A DNA stretch of 64,000 bases from Cristatella mucedo (GCA_009760855.2 WPIO01000093.1:901001-965000); one strand, 5' to 3'. Shown: positions 24,901 through 32,650, counted from the first letter of the stretch. Numbers and translations: made by a program. Notes: generated by a model not told the origin, from the sequence alone.

Positions 24901-26079
24901 CAACTGAACAAAACAAAACAAGGTAGGTTCACACGGGAAGGAACAACTGACCAGAGCAGATTTATCTTTAGGTGAGACTTCAACACTGCAAGATCCTTGC
25001 AGGTAGTTACTGTAGCCGGAAGCGAGTTCAAGACTTGGTGCATACAAGCTGAAAGCTCAATCACCAACAGATTTCTATCAAGTGCGAGGGACAGTGAGAT
25101 TACTAGATGCTGAGGATCAGGGGTGCAAGAGCACACTGGCGGAATAGGGAGGTCAGATAGGTAGACTGGTGCAAGCGAGTGAAGTGACCTGCTAGCCGAA
25201 CTAAGAATCTAAGAAATCGAGTCGATGCTTCATGGGGAGCCTGTCTAGCTCTGACAAAAGCTGTTCAATATGGCAGATATGCCATTAACGACAGACCAGA
25301 CGAGCCGCTGAGGTTTTCACTAATTGCACACGATTTGGGTGACAGGCCGTGAGCCCTGAATAAAGGAAGCAACCATAATCTAGATGCTGTACCATACATG
25401 ATCTAGTCTGGAAGTCGTAATCTTATCTAAGACAGCCTTCGTTCTTACAATTTTCCTTAGCTGAAAGTCAACCGATTAGTCAGAGGAGGAAATTTGCTGC
25501 ATCTAATGTAATGTATCTCCGTCTGTAACTCCACAAAGTCATAAAGACTATGTGAGTGCTATGCAGGAGAGTTTTGTATAGCGCACTCACAGCCTAAGCG
25601 GCTCTCTGTACGCATTCGGTAGCTAGCCACCTAATGGCAAGTCGTTTTGGAATAGTGCATTGCGATTGCGGGCAGACGTCGCAAAATTGAGGCGAGCCAA
25701 TCGTGAGGGTTAGGCCTGCAAACTTTCGGATGACAATAAGTTGGCCCACAACTATTAGTTTTGTTTAACCATTTTCAAAGCTTAAGGAAGTAAATAAACA
25801 GCCAAGTGCAAATGTCGCCGATCTAGGCAATAACGGAATTAAGTGGATCGGATGAGATGGAAGGCTTAAAAGAGTTATTGCATAGCTAGAGCTAGGTGTC
25901 ATCACCAGCATAGAATTATATGTCAGTAGCCATCCAAATGTGACTGTCGTCCATGTAGACGGTAAGAGACTCATTAAGCGAATCAGACTAAGAGCGAGAT
26001 TTGTGGGGTCGACGGATAGGTAGAGCAGAGTACCATCAGCATAGAAATGAAATCCAAGATTAAATTTGGCGATGACATC

Positions 26080-26165
<86 letters not shown>

Positions 26166-26478
26166 AACCTAAGATCGAACCCTGATGTACCCTCCCTTGG
26201 TGACCTAACAGTCACTTACAGCTAAACTTAACATCTCTCACTGAGATAAGACCTAACCTAGCTAAGTACCGTGCCAGTGATTCCTAGATGTATAAGAGGT
26301 GCTCCAAAAGAACCTGGGTGGCCAAAAGTGTCAAAGGCTGCCGAGAGATCTACCAATACATCAAGTAAGTCTCAGCAGAGTCGTATACACATGAGATTGG
26401 GCAACAAAGATCTTGAAATTCCATCTTTAAATATCAGGTTAGCAACTACATAAAACGAAATGGAATATCATGATTATA

Positions 26479-26570
<92 letters not shown>

Positions 26571-29500
26571 CACAATAGCATTCCATTGTTTCAAAAAGAC
26601 AAGGCAGAGGATAGAGGATGCAGCAAAGGGAGAGTTCAAGAAGAAGCCCTCCCTCACCCCCGTTGTGCACAATGAAAGTGTTACCTGATGAGGATGTAAG
26701 GGCAATCACAGCAACATCGTCTACCATCACCACCTTTGCAATGGCAGTCGGTATTAAACCTTTTAAGATGTGGTTTTCGATCATCATTCGCAAAATGTCT
26801 TCAGGCAAGTTTGCCGTAATGCCAGTCATCTGAATAGCAGATGCCTCCTCAACCTCATTGGCATCAACAAACACCTGGTCGTCGTCAAGAGGCACTTTGG
26901 AGCAAAATACCGCCAGGTTCTCGACTTCTGAAGACATACAGAACAGCTTGTCAGGGTACACAATGAAGTGGCTAGATTAATTCTGCGTAGACATGCGCGC
27001 GAACTTAACGTTCACCAACGCAGCCTGTCAGTCAGTCCGTGGTTACAACTTATAAATTTGCCTGATGAGCTCGAATGACGCTTTGATAGATGATAGCCAA
27101 TCAAATGTAAAATATGTTGACAATGAAAATAAAGACAACAACTTTGCACCAAGTTAAAAAACCAAACACCTTTCTAGGCGCTTCACATTAGCTGAAAGGG
27201 AAGCATTTCAACTGAGAGTGATAATAACGTGCACATGCTTGCTGCAAGCATGCACGAGAACGTACATAACGATTCACAAGGATGGATGGAGCCAATACTG
27301 TGATGAACAGTTGAATTGCAGCATTGCCTTAGATGTCATCAAATCTGGGATTGTCGAAATGCCACTCGGCAAGACCGAGGCTTTGAGTGAACAGACACTC
27401 AGGGCACGTATGCATGTGTGCACGCATATAGTCAATATTTCTGTCAGTAAATGCCTAAAGCCACAAGGGCTGAGGTGGGTGATTTCTGGCGAGTTTTCTG
27501 CAACGCTCTGAGAGCCTCATAGGTGGCTTTCGGTGTGCATATGGTGGCTAACAGACTGCGTGCACCACGATGTAAGAGCCTTGTTGCACTGGCAGGATAG
27601 CCTGCAAGGAATGCAGCTAGTGGTAAATGCTCTTCTGTGTCTCTTTCAAGTAAGGAAATAGCTGCAACGATGCTTAATAATAATAGGCTATTGTCATGCT
27701 TGTATCCCAGTAGACAATGCAATGAAAAAATGCTTTGCACTGGACAATTGCTTCACTTGCAGTGAGCTGTAAAGCACCTGAATAGTGATTCGGTTCTCCT
27801 AAGGTATGAAATAAAAAAGCTACAGCTGCAACCATTGCTACAGCATTATCCTGAGTGCTAAGGCAAGCAGCATGCACAATTACCGAGAATGGCACAGTGC
27901 AGCAGGTAGACTGTGAGCCTCGATAGAACTGACACTAGAAGCAACATCTATGGTTCCTGCAAGCAGCAGCAGTCATCCGCCTCACACTGGCAGTGGCGCA
28001 CAGCCTGTGAGAGGGAACAACTGGGTGTAACCGCCAAACACTTGCTTTTTCAATAATGCTGCGATGACTTGGCCCAGTGGTTCAGGTGCTCGCCCTGACC
28101 AAAGCCAAGGTGAATGGATTTCCTGGCCGAGGTCGTGAGCTCGAGCCCAGTGGCATGCGCGAAGCGCCTTAGGGCGCCGTAGAAGTGGGTCACAGTGTTC
28201 ATTTTTTTACGTCGGCAATAGGCTAAATTCTCGTACAGCGCTCATCTTAGCAATTACAACTTCAAGCCTCGGGTGAAGCAAGCCTACAGAGGAGCCGGCG
28301 TGGCCCCGACAGTCAGTGAGTGCATGCGAGCCAAGCACCTCACGGTAGCAGCAGGCGGCTTTACTCTGGAGGTGCATCGTGTGGTAGAGTGTGAGTTTCG
28401 AACCGCTCGGCTAAGTGCTCAGTGGGAGGAGGAAGAGGACTGTACTGCACCAAAGCCCCCACCCTCGCCATCTTCCAGGCAAAGAGCCACCCTAGCCAAA
28501 TTGACAAAAGAGATTAGTATGCCAGCTCGGGTGCTGAACTCGCTCTGGGCCGCCATGCTCCGTCTGACTTGTCATACACGGGTGGCTGTCAGAGCATGCA
28601 CAATACTTGCTTCGTGGCAGCCCACCTACAGCAGTGCACCTCAAATATGCACTGCTTCGGTAAACGTGGTCTAAACATGTTGCGCATGTGTCAACGTTAT
28701 GGTCACCTGGTCAGATTGAGGCCACAGCTAGCACGTTTTTAGCTTTCATGTCAGCCCTATAGTTTGAACCGTTTGAACACATTGGAGGGCACCGAAAGTT
28801 TGGCAAAGCATTTACGCATTGTGGCAAAGCTTTATCAATGAAAAGGTAAAACGGTCTCGCAGGTATTATTTCCTACCGTCGGCTCTTACTTAACGAAAAC
28901 ATCAACCCAGGGAAATTCCAGGTTCATCCGAAGGCCACCAACCACATAATGACACAGGGGAAATGCATTAAACGCTGGCCAAAAAAATGGAAACGTCACA
29001 CCAGAACGGTGCAGGGCCTGAAAACTCACCGACTTCATTACTGAAGCGAATCACAGCCGACCGCCTATTGCTTCGAAAGATGACCGAGTCCACCTGGGCA
29101 GTGCAGCCAGTGGCGACCTCAAGGTAATAGCAAAGGCAGTCGAGGTTTACATCCGGTGGCAAGTTGGTAAGCTCCACAGCAGCAGAGTCGATCACTATGT
29201 CATCCGGAACGGGTATCGAGTCAGAGAAAGGGTCCTCGTCGTTCAGCACTGCAAATACGCGAATTCTCGAGACGAATCGAGCTGTTCAGCAAGAAATGCA
29301 ATCAATGCCCGTGCCAGCTAGGAAAGCAACGCGAGGCAAACTGCGACGACGAAAGGGCAATCGGGCTAAAAAGCAGCCAGCGCTCAGCTGGCTATCCCCG
29401 AGCTGGCTGGCTGGCTGGCATCGGTTAACTTGGACTCTTCGAGTGAGGCAGCAGCACTGAGAGGGCGTCGCGACCGCACCGCGAAACCTACCAGCAGAGC

Positions 29501-29987
29501 TTGCATCCGAATAGTTACTCTGACCGTCGGCCGACCCGCCGGACACTCGGCGCGGCTTCGGTGAGCGCTCACGGCGGTCTTTAGCATCGTCAACTTTGGA
29601 TTTGTCGACCCAGCGAGCCGTGGCGAGGCCTGTAGTCTCATCCTCGATCTCTCCGGGAGGGTCTCCGTAGCTGCCGACGTCACCATTCGGGCTAGATGCC
29701 TGCCGGTTGCTGGTCCTTCTGGTGCCACGCGTTCGGCTGCCGTAATATCGGCGGCTGCCAGGATTCCCGCGACCGCTACGGCTCCCGGTACGTCCTTGGT
29801 TGCCACTAGTGTTGGACGCTTCCTCGGAGTCACCGAGTGGTGGCACATCGCTCACCACTGCACCACTGCGGCCAGCAGACGTTGTCCTGCTGCCAACGCC
29901 TCGGTTGCCGCGCCGTGAGTGGCCTCGATGTGCATTTGCACCACCTCGGCGGGCGTTGCCTCTGCTGCCATGCAGAGGCCCTTGCAT
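11104..29987 (-). CDS. PARP14-like RRM/KH/macrodomain gene (multi-exon, 3' end unresolved)
   Basis: Gene-level entry; coding exons are listed separately. Fourteen exons join in frame (1,567 codons): 29987-29492, 29248-29030, 26927-26685, 22703-22557, 22358-22194, 21887-21633, 21459-21184, 21015-19150, 18657-18399, 17933-17770, 14554-14463, 12647-12414, 11968-11765, 11601-11520, perhaps then 11104 leftward. Every junction has GT and AG and matching phase. The domain order (RRM-like units, KH-like repeats, macro domains) is that of PARP14-type ADP-ribosyltransferases, which bind and modify ADP-ribosylated targets and RNA-associated partners and act in stress and antiviral responses in vertebrates. 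What differs here: an RG-rich N-terminus, only two macro domains seen, both with diverged ligand loops, and no WWE or catalytic domain found. Introns carry SINE, LINE-B, LINE-C and Tc1 debris. Function beyond family assignment is inference. The small RRM-like exons in the 4-kb intron region could be incomplete. Confidence 0.75.
11520..11601 (-). CDS. PARP14-like exon 14: end of macro domain 2 / linker
   Basis: 82 nt between a strong acceptor (CTTCCCGTTGCAG) and the donor ACAC|GTAGGT, entering in phase 0 and leaving in phase 1. It begins AFCEKRRAVL, which would continue the last strand and helix of macro domain 2 (after ..VLDSEDEHR), and then becomes polar and basic. It is short and carries no diagnostic motif, so support is splice sites, phase and position only. 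Confidence 0.45.
11765..11968 (-). CDS. PARP14-like exon 13: macro domain 2, C-terminal half
   Basis: 204 nt, phase 0 to 0, acceptor CCTTTTGGTCAG, donor CACAGG|GTGAGT. It encodes VLTSNIAVCLRKAEELRAT, then TLALPALGVDTLSV, then a helix and VTCVLDSEDEH. This is the standard end of a macro domain: helix with a cysteine, the SIAFPALGTG-type strand and loop, helix, final strand. The phosphate-loop glycines are altered (PALGVDT in place of PALGTGxxG), suggesting weak or altered ADP-ribose binding. Alternative acceptors about 30-80 bases upstream keep the same frame and would only lengthen the linker. Confidence 0.8.
12414..12647 (-). CDS. PARP14-like exon 12: macro domain 2, central part
   Basis: 234 nt, phase 0 to 0, acceptor TTTCCTAG, donor GCG|GTAAGT. 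It starts VDAVVNCLLGQGDVNG, then AAGPELQQACRRL and CQNVINVCCG, matching the macro fold D-x-VVN-x-x-N, GVA, AAG-x-x-LQ-x-C and VIH. The usual N-A-A-N is replaced by NCLLGQ and the Gly-rich GGGVA loop by SGSVSL, so key ADP-ribose contacts are missing or changed. The neighbouring intron (12648-14462) holds Tc1 and LINE-C debris. Confidence 0.82.
13030..13560 (+). mobile_element. Tc1/mariner-like transposon remnant, copy 1
   Basis: Plus-strand translation near 13420-13460 gives VQWPSQSLDLNPIERL, the hallmark WPxQSPDLNPIE block of Tc1 transposases around the last catalytic acidic residues. Similarity to a second copy at 46.4-47.4 kb runs from about 13030 to beyond the 'cagaagcttgtggcc' phrase. Stops make it non-functional. 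It sits in an intron of the PARP14-like gene. It contains a 28-base near-perfect inverted pair (13097 and 13543 ends). Confidence 0.65.
13615..14040 (-). mobile_element. LINE-C fragment
   Basis: On the minus strand it encodes a degenerate GDRAFSLYAAKIWN, the LINE reverse-transcriptase C-terminal signature. It aligns over most of its length with 24950-25430 (shared 'tgcatacaagctgaa', 'gcgagcacactg', 'gtgcaagc..gtgaag'). A third piece lies at 61655-61828. It differs from LINE-A and LINE-B. Confidence 0.6.
14227..14255. repeat. (GA)n microsatellite
   Basis: AG run of about 28 bp in a PARP14-like intron. Confidence 0.9.
14463..14554 (-). CDS. PARP14-like exon 11: start of macro domain 2
   Basis: 92 nt, phase 1 to 0, acceptor TTTCCATTTTAG, donor GAG|GTGAGC. 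It encodes a linker and then GLLVDIVRGDIVQQE, the first strands of a macro domain (V-x-I-x-x-GDI), which run directly into VDAVVN in exon 12. The GDI aspartate, which normally contacts the adenine, is kept, unlike the later loops. Confidence 0.78.
15911..15957. repeat. (AT)n microsatellite
   Basis: Pure AT run of about 46 bp in a PARP14-like intron. Confidence 0.95.
16608..17065 (-). mobile_element. LINE-B 3' portion
   Basis: The minus-strand frame is open for 133 codons and contains RLKTVGDRSFSSAGPRLWNS, SLLRETKSVGYRM and ECAIQNSP, then the LINE-B 3' end 'tttgtggagttactgacggagatacat'. Nearly the same sequence occurs at 46541-46963 and 57.9-58.3 kb. The length of clean frame suggests a fairly recent insertion in an intron. 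Confidence 0.8.
17411..17449. repeat. 13-bp tandem repeat, three units
   Basis: Three perfect copies of 'ctcagctccgaag'. Confidence 0.9.
17770..17933 (-). CDS. PARP14-like exon 10: macro domain 1, C-terminal part
   Basis: 164 nt, phase 2 to 1, acceptor TTTTCTTGCAG, donor CTGG|GTAACT. Joined to exon 9 it completes PSIGSDGFGFPPDVGADLL, a macro phosphate-binding loop and helix, then REVIIADMN for the last strand. The G-x-G of the loop is SDGFG, so glycine content is largely kept here. An alternative donor (TAC|GTGAGC) lies inside the exon but leaves the wrong phase for exon 11. Confidence 0.85.
17961..17995. repeat. 35-bp near-perfect palindrome
   Basis: Arms 17961-17977 and 17979-17995 are exact reverse complements (17 bp each, one-base spacer), made mostly of alternating purine-pyrimidine and holding two CACGTG E-box cores. 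It lies 28 bp upstream of the exon 10 acceptor on the transcribed strand. Confidence 0.95.
18236..18322. repeat. (CTGT/CTGC)n followed by (CT)n
   Basis: Tetranucleotide CTGT with CTGC variants passing into a CT run, in the intron between macro exons 9 and 10. Confidence 0.93.
18399..18657 (-). CDS. PARP14-like exon 9: macro domain 1, central part
   Basis: 259 nt, phase 1 to 2, acceptor CGTCCGCTTGCAG, donor GATGG|GTGGGT. It encodes GWGIQNQCRDIVKN (macro G-x-x-IQ-x-C), then ELQEGHCFCTHASKWPYNGI and IHVICPVYD (macro G-x-x-x-x-T-x-A and VIH-x-x-xP), then SSVVMPSIG. Splicing to exon 10 rebuilds the phosphate loop exactly. This is the clearest macro exon of the gene. Confidence 0.87.
18960..19045 (-). 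mobile_element. tRNA-derived SINE remnant
   Basis: Minus strand contains a B-box-like sequence (rc of 'ggacttgaaccctcgacct') and an upstream part like the SINE copies at 28070 and 36771. Intronic. Confidence 0.45.
19150..21015 (-). CDS. PARP14-like exon 8: KH-like repeats and start of macro domain 1
   Basis: 1,866 nt, phase 1 to 1, acceptor GGTTTCAG, donor TTCG|GTAACG, 622 codons with no stop and strong GC bias. The N-terminal part has VTPYHSLTGL and a stretch matching the region before the KH repeats of PARP14-type proteins. It then holds several KH-like units (VVLVGARSAVKAAAERAL; RISLTGPTAVLQQALEHV; RICVCAESADDLSRAADVV; EIVVSAPAAVGQAICAQV). An acidic linker (SSDGDEVGLGSEEDTDDG) and an Ala/Ser/Gly low-complexity stretch with triplet repeats lie between the first two. 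The last ~50 residues (GRSLVVARGCTLLQ..CLMIGSNARLEL) are the first strands of macro domain 1, where the NAAN loop has become GSNARLEL. Overlapping plus-strand frames are shadows. Confidence 0.87.
21184..21459 (-). CDS. PARP14-like exon 7: RRM-like module
   Basis: 276 nt, phase 1 to 1, acceptor TGCTTTGAAG, donor GAAG|GTAATT. It contains ITCVQVSGVPENVREQYVEL, a first strand plus helix of an RRM-like fold, and SAVVAALEDGACALRLA, the last strands. It runs directly into the pre-KH part of exon 8. Confidence 0.7.
21633..21887 (-). CDS. PARP14-like exon 6: RRM-like module
   Basis: 255 nt, phase 1 to 1, acceptor CCGTTGCCAG, donor CACG|GTGCGT. It encodes VTERVIERIAKMEL, then DGRVFVLSNLPADVSRVTLL (beta-1 and helix of an RRM), then VVSIGFSRRRSMAIVEFEG (beta-2 and beta-3). 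The RNP aromatic residues are not conserved, as is usual in this family. Confidence 0.75.
21942..21992. repeat. (TC)n microsatellite
   Basis: Pure TC run of about 50 bp in the intron upstream of exon 6, flanked by short C runs. Confidence 0.95.
22194..22358 (-). CDS. PARP14-like exon 5: RRM-like module
   Basis: 165 nt, phase 1 to 1, acceptor TTTTGGTTGCAG, donor GAGG|GTACGC. It encodes RPALVISGFSKPLSSEKYVR and then DELVIGDGMVVLRYSSEE, that is strand-helix and strand-strand of a degenerate RRM. Confidence 0.7.
22557..22703 (-). CDS. PARP14-like exon 4: end of one RRM unit / linker
   Basis: 147 nt, phase 1 to 1, acceptor TGTGTTGCAG, donor GCAG|GTAGCG. It encodes HKQLLEAIKSQPKHYRSVV, then PFYRCLGLT and a Ser-rich end. 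A hydrophobic strand followed by PY/FY-x-x-LG is typical of linkers between RRM units in PARP14-type proteins. Confidence 0.6.
22738..22786. repeat. 29-bp tandem duplication
   Basis: 'acactcgtctgattggggct' occurs at 22738 and again at 22767. It lies just upstream (minus strand) of the exon 4 acceptor, where a branch point would be. Confidence 0.9.
22787..23560. other. intron, no exon recognised
   Basis: Part of the ~4-kb intron between exons 3 and 4. A short LINE-B relic ('gctgaggtagtgagtagcat', about 23430-23455) is the only identifiable item. Confidence 0.35.
23565..23665 (+). mobile_element. tRNA-derived SINE
   Basis: Starts with an A-box-like 'ggttaagtggtcgccc', a spacer, then 'ggtcatgggttcgagtcctg', which fits the tRNA B-box consensus GGTTCGANTCC well. 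The body diverges downstream. Confidence 0.6.
24030..24115 (+). mobile_element. tRNA-derived SINE remnant
   Basis: 'cctagtggcaaggggcttgcaccc' then 'ggtctcagtttcgagccctac': A- and B-box-like phrases at SINE spacing, weaker than the 23565 copy. Confidence 0.45.
24116..24949. other. intron, nothing recognised
   Basis: Part of the intron between exons 3 and 4. No frame with a domain on either strand. Confidence 0.35.
24950..25430 (-). mobile_element. LINE-C fragment
   Basis: Minus-strand frame contains a degenerate DRNLLVIELSACMHQVLNSLP, equivalent to DRAFSxYAPKVWNSLP of LINE C-termini, and aligns to 13615-14040. Confidence 0.6.
25503..25625 (-). mobile_element. LINE-B 3' end
   Basis: Begins with 'aatgtaatgtatctccgtctgtaactccacaaagtc' as the reverse of the LINE-B terminus and reads to the ECAIQNSP-equivalent. 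5'-truncated, about 120 bp. Confidence 0.75.
25700..26375 (-). mobile_element. LINE-A reverse-transcriptase fragment with internal (GA)n
   Basis: Minus strand reads a degenerate DLSAAFDTFGHPG and LGITGTV in 26.27-26.37 kb, then, past the GA run, VDVIAKFNLGFHFYADGTLLYLSV, the YADD catalytic box region with YADG in place of YADD. Numerous stops. Confidence 0.75.
26083..26162. repeat. (GA)n microsatellite inside LINE-A
   Basis: Pure GA run of about 80 bp placed inside the LINE-A RT frame, just before the conserved VIAKxNLxFHFYADD segment. Confidence 0.97.
26479..26566. repeat. (CA)n microsatellite
   Basis: Pure CA run of about 88 bp, in the intron immediately downstream of exon 3. Confidence 0.97.
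26685..26927 (-). CDS. PARP14-like exon 3: RRM-like module
   Basis: 243 nt, phase 1 to 1, acceptor TTCTGTATGTCTTCAG, donor TCAG|GTAACA. It begins with the last strand of the previous module (ENLAVFCSKVPLDDDQVFVD), then SAIQMTGITANLPEDILRMM and AKVVMVDDVAVIALTS, a strand-helix and strand-strand pair of the next RRM-like unit. Less GC-rich than the downstream exons. Confidence 0.68.
27165..27245 (-). mobile_element. LINE-A 3' remnant
   Basis: 'ctttctaggcgcttcacattagctgaaagggaagc' is the reverse of the LINE-A 3' block. The tail is eroded. Confidence 0.55.
27510..27560 (-). mobile_element. LINE-B relic
   Basis: 'gcctcataggtggctttcggtgtgcatatggtggctaacagac' resembles the reverse of the LINE-B KSVGYRM-coding stretch. 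Short and diverged. Confidence 0.4.
27561..28069. other. intron, nothing recognised
   Basis: Part of the intron between exons 2 and 3. No domain or repeat signature on either strand. Confidence 0.35.
28070..28175 (+). mobile_element. tRNA-derived SINE
   Basis: 'cttggcccagtggttcaggtgctcgccc' (A box) and 'ggtcgtgagctcgagccc' (B box). Same family as 36771-36927. Confidence 0.6.
28176..29029. other. intron, no exon recognised
   Basis: A plus-strand frame of 133 codons (28273-28674) has no motif. It lies in the intron between exons 2 and 3 and is not called. Confidence 0.35.
29030..29248 (-). CDS. PARP14-like exon 2: RRM-like module 1
   Basis: 219 nt, phase 1 to 1, acceptor TATTTGCAG, donor GTCG|GTGAGT. 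It encodes an acidic lead (EDPFSDSIPVPDD), then AAVELTNLPPDVNLDCL (beta-1, loop, helix 1) and DSVIFRSNRRSAVIRFSN (beta-2, beta-3), the best RRM match of the N-terminal series. The intron upstream is only 243 bp, tying it to exon 1. Confidence 0.75.
29492..29987 (-). CDS. PARP14-like exon 1: RG-rich N-terminus
   Basis: 496 nt from ATG 29987 to donor GCTG|GTAGGT, leaving in phase 1 as exon 2 requires. About 165 residues rich in Arg, Gly and Ser: repeated RG/RGG-type motifs (GNARRGGANAHRGHSRRGNR; GRTGSRSGRGNPGSRR), then an acidic/charged linker (EIEDET, DDAKDRRERS). RG-rich tails usually bind RNA and can be arginine-methylated; that role is inference. The A at -3 fits a start, but the frame stays open upstream past a TTCAG at about 30003, so coding could begin in an earlier exon. 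Confidence 0.55.
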
Positions 29988-31599
29988 TGTTTTTACTTCA
30001 ATCTGAAGTACAATGAGATTGCAGGCCCAAACGGTAGCAACGTACCTACGAGCAGCAAGCTACAGTGCCTCAAGGTTCGTGCCGATGTCACTAGCAGGCC
30101 GACACACACTCGCGCTTGCGCGTTTGTGTGTGAGTGTGCGCGGCAATGCATGGTGGCCACGTGTGTGTGCACTAGTACGAATGTGTGCGTGTGCGAGTGT
30201 GCGCATACCTACGCATGCACTTTGAGGTAACGTTAAGCGGAAAGATGGGAGAAGAGCAAGCCAGCAGCAATCAAACAAATGCAAAGACCAAGGGTTATGT
30301 TGGACGCTTAACCTAACAAGAAGACCCCTCCCAACGTACGGGAAGCTTGACTGATATTTTAAAGTGACCACAACACATCTAGTGCATCTAACATCACCTA
30401 GTCAGCACAGCCTGCCAAACCAATCTCTCGTTTGGAAGCATCAACCAAGATTTATTATGCACAGACTAGTTCACTTTGAGGACGAGACCAAAATCTTGTA
30501 CGAACAAGCATAGCATTAACTATGATTGGTGGCTTGTATAGCTAACTTGAAGAACTTTATCTCTAGCCAGGCTATAAGCCACTTGCTGAAGCAAAATCAA
30601 TACACTGAACTCCACAGCTGAAGCACTGGAACAGTAAGTTCTCTGCTACGACTTCACCGGTATCACGGTACTGGCGCACAACAACGCAATTACCCTTTAG
30701 GTCAAAAAGTTAATTCAGGTGTATCCCAGAACGAGACGAGTAATGATAACTGGAGGGAAAAGTCAACATTCGTCTCACTTTACACCTGAAACACCCAAAC
30801 CTTGGAATCAACTGATCCTACATCTGCAGCCGAATTGTGACAAGAGCACGTCCCACGAAAAATTGCAGGGCTTCGCCGGGGTGTGGAGGAGGCAATGAGC
30901 TCTGCATCTAGCGGACGAGAGGAATCCATCAGAGTGGAATGGGCTGGAAATCACTGGGTTGGATAACACCATTAGCTCCCAATAGCACAGCACAACCCTT
31001 TTGATAGGGTGCACCAAATGGGAGATCTTCAACGAAATACATTCTGCATCGAGCAACTAGTTTCTGTTTGCTTGATGATGGTCCTAATCTGGGCAATGGC
31101 ATCCCTGCAAGCAAGCGCTCAAGCAAAAGCTTCGGTTGAGGATGACGCCAGCAGCTTGCTCGTGACGATCCGGGTCCTAGGTGAGCATTCTGCTGGAGGC
31201 AGCTCCCCATTGCCTACTGAAAGTGGGAGCAATAGCTGCTAAGGCTCGTCTGTTGCTTTATAAACAGGCTGCTGAACCAGCCGATCTTTTCATTTGTGTT
31301 GTACACCTCTCAGCCACTTTGTGCTCAGCTGACTGGCGTCACTTGAGGCATTGATAACTGTTGCTCCCTGTATAATTTCATTTAATTGCGAGTCTGCCCC
31401 TACACAGTCTCAACCGGGTATTTACTCGAACAGTTGAAAATGACTCAAACAGGTGGTTTGAGTTACAGCCTGCATGAGACGAAGGGCCTTTTCAACTGGG
31501 CTAGACAATTATGCAGTTACATCAGCCTAACATCAATGCTTGCCTTCTGAAGTAATACATGCAATTTCATTCATAACAATAATTACAACAAGACATTTT
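29988..31599. other. upstream flank of the PARP14-like gene
   Basis: Would hold its promoter and 5' UTR on the minus strand. I see no TATA box or other element I can support. GT-rich stretch at 30.1-30.2 kb. Confidence 0.3.
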
Positions 31600-32035
31600 T
31601 ACGATGTCCTAACGAAATTAGATCTCTTTTAAATTTCAAATGAATTTCTAGGCACTTCACATATGCTGTCAAGGAAGAATATCAATTGATTAACGATAAC
31701 ATGCACATCGTAAGAAAGCATGAACAAATAAAGAAAAATTCAAAATGACAATGTAAATGCTGTGAGGTACAGGTGGTTGCTTAGCTTCTTTTCTTAAATG
31801 TCAAGTCAGGGATGTCATGTCGTAAGTCGGGAGTGAGTTCCAGGCTTTGCGAGCCTGCGAACTGATGGTTTTATTGGTTAGAGGCACAGCTAAACAACCT
31901 AATCCAAAAGAGTGGATGGTACCATGTGAAGCCTAAGAAATAATTTGCACGTATGCTGGAGCAAGAAAACGAAGGAATCTAAAAGTGAGTGACAAAAAAT
32001 TGAAGTCGTCTTGCTGCTTGATGGAGAGCTATTGA
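31600..32035 (-). mobile_element. LINE-A 3' portion
   Basis: Left end is the eroded 3' block ('tttctaggcacttcacatatgctg'), followed by the reverse of the APKAWNSLP-coding stretch ('gagtgagttccaggctttg') and upstream RT sequence. Head-to-head with the next copy. Confidence 0.7.
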
Positions 32036-32515
32036 GAGTCCAAGTAACGTTTGTCCACGCTTATCTTCTGCCATTCTCATACATAGCAATTGAAAGAGTG
32101 GTGGCCAAGAAGCTAACCGATCACATATGCTCATCAGATCCGGCTAGCATGTTCCAATCACGTTATAGAGATCACCCCAGAAAAACTGCTTTGCTTAAGG
32201 TTTAACATGACCTTTTAAACCATGCGATAGTTCAAACATAGTTCCTATGTTCCCAAAGCCTGGAACTCACTATCGACGCGCGTCACAACGCCTCCTGACT
32301 TGACAACATTTAAAAAGAAGCTTACAATGCATCTGTTTATTACAGCATTTTGTGGGTCTTTGTCAATCGTCCTTCGTGTGCATGTATCTGCTTACATTAT
32401 GCTGTGCTTGTGAATGTTACCACCAAACATTTGGTAATGCATTTGGATATGCAGCATCTGTAAAGTGCCTCAAGAGATTCAATTATTATTATTAATATTA
32501 TTATCATTATGCTGA
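32036..32515 (+). mobile_element. LINE-A copy with internal deletion
   Basis: Reads IERVVAKKLTDHICSSDPAS and TALLKV (early RT), then jumps to the C-terminal VPKAWNSL-type stretch, FITAFCGS, the 3' block and the (ATT)n tail. About 1 kb of RT is missing. Confidence 0.7.
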
Positions 32516-32519
32516 TCCG

Positions 32520-32650
32520 TGTAGGGCCTATCTGCTGGTTTTCCTACATATTTTCTTTGATCCAGTAATTGACACAAGTGACCAAGAGTTCCTTCTTAAG
32601 CACCTCATGACATGCCTAGGTACCACTGGATTGGGCTTAGTCCAACCTAA
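32520..32650 (+). mobile_element. LINE reverse-transcriptase scrap
   Basis: LLVFLHIFFDPVIDTSDQEF resembles the LLVLLDLSAAFDTxDHxILL RT motif. Heavily mutated. Confidence 0.45.

Noticed and set aside
28273-28674. 133-codon plus-strand frame
   Set aside because: Lies within a PARP14-like intron next to a SINE, with no domain and no codon bias evidence.
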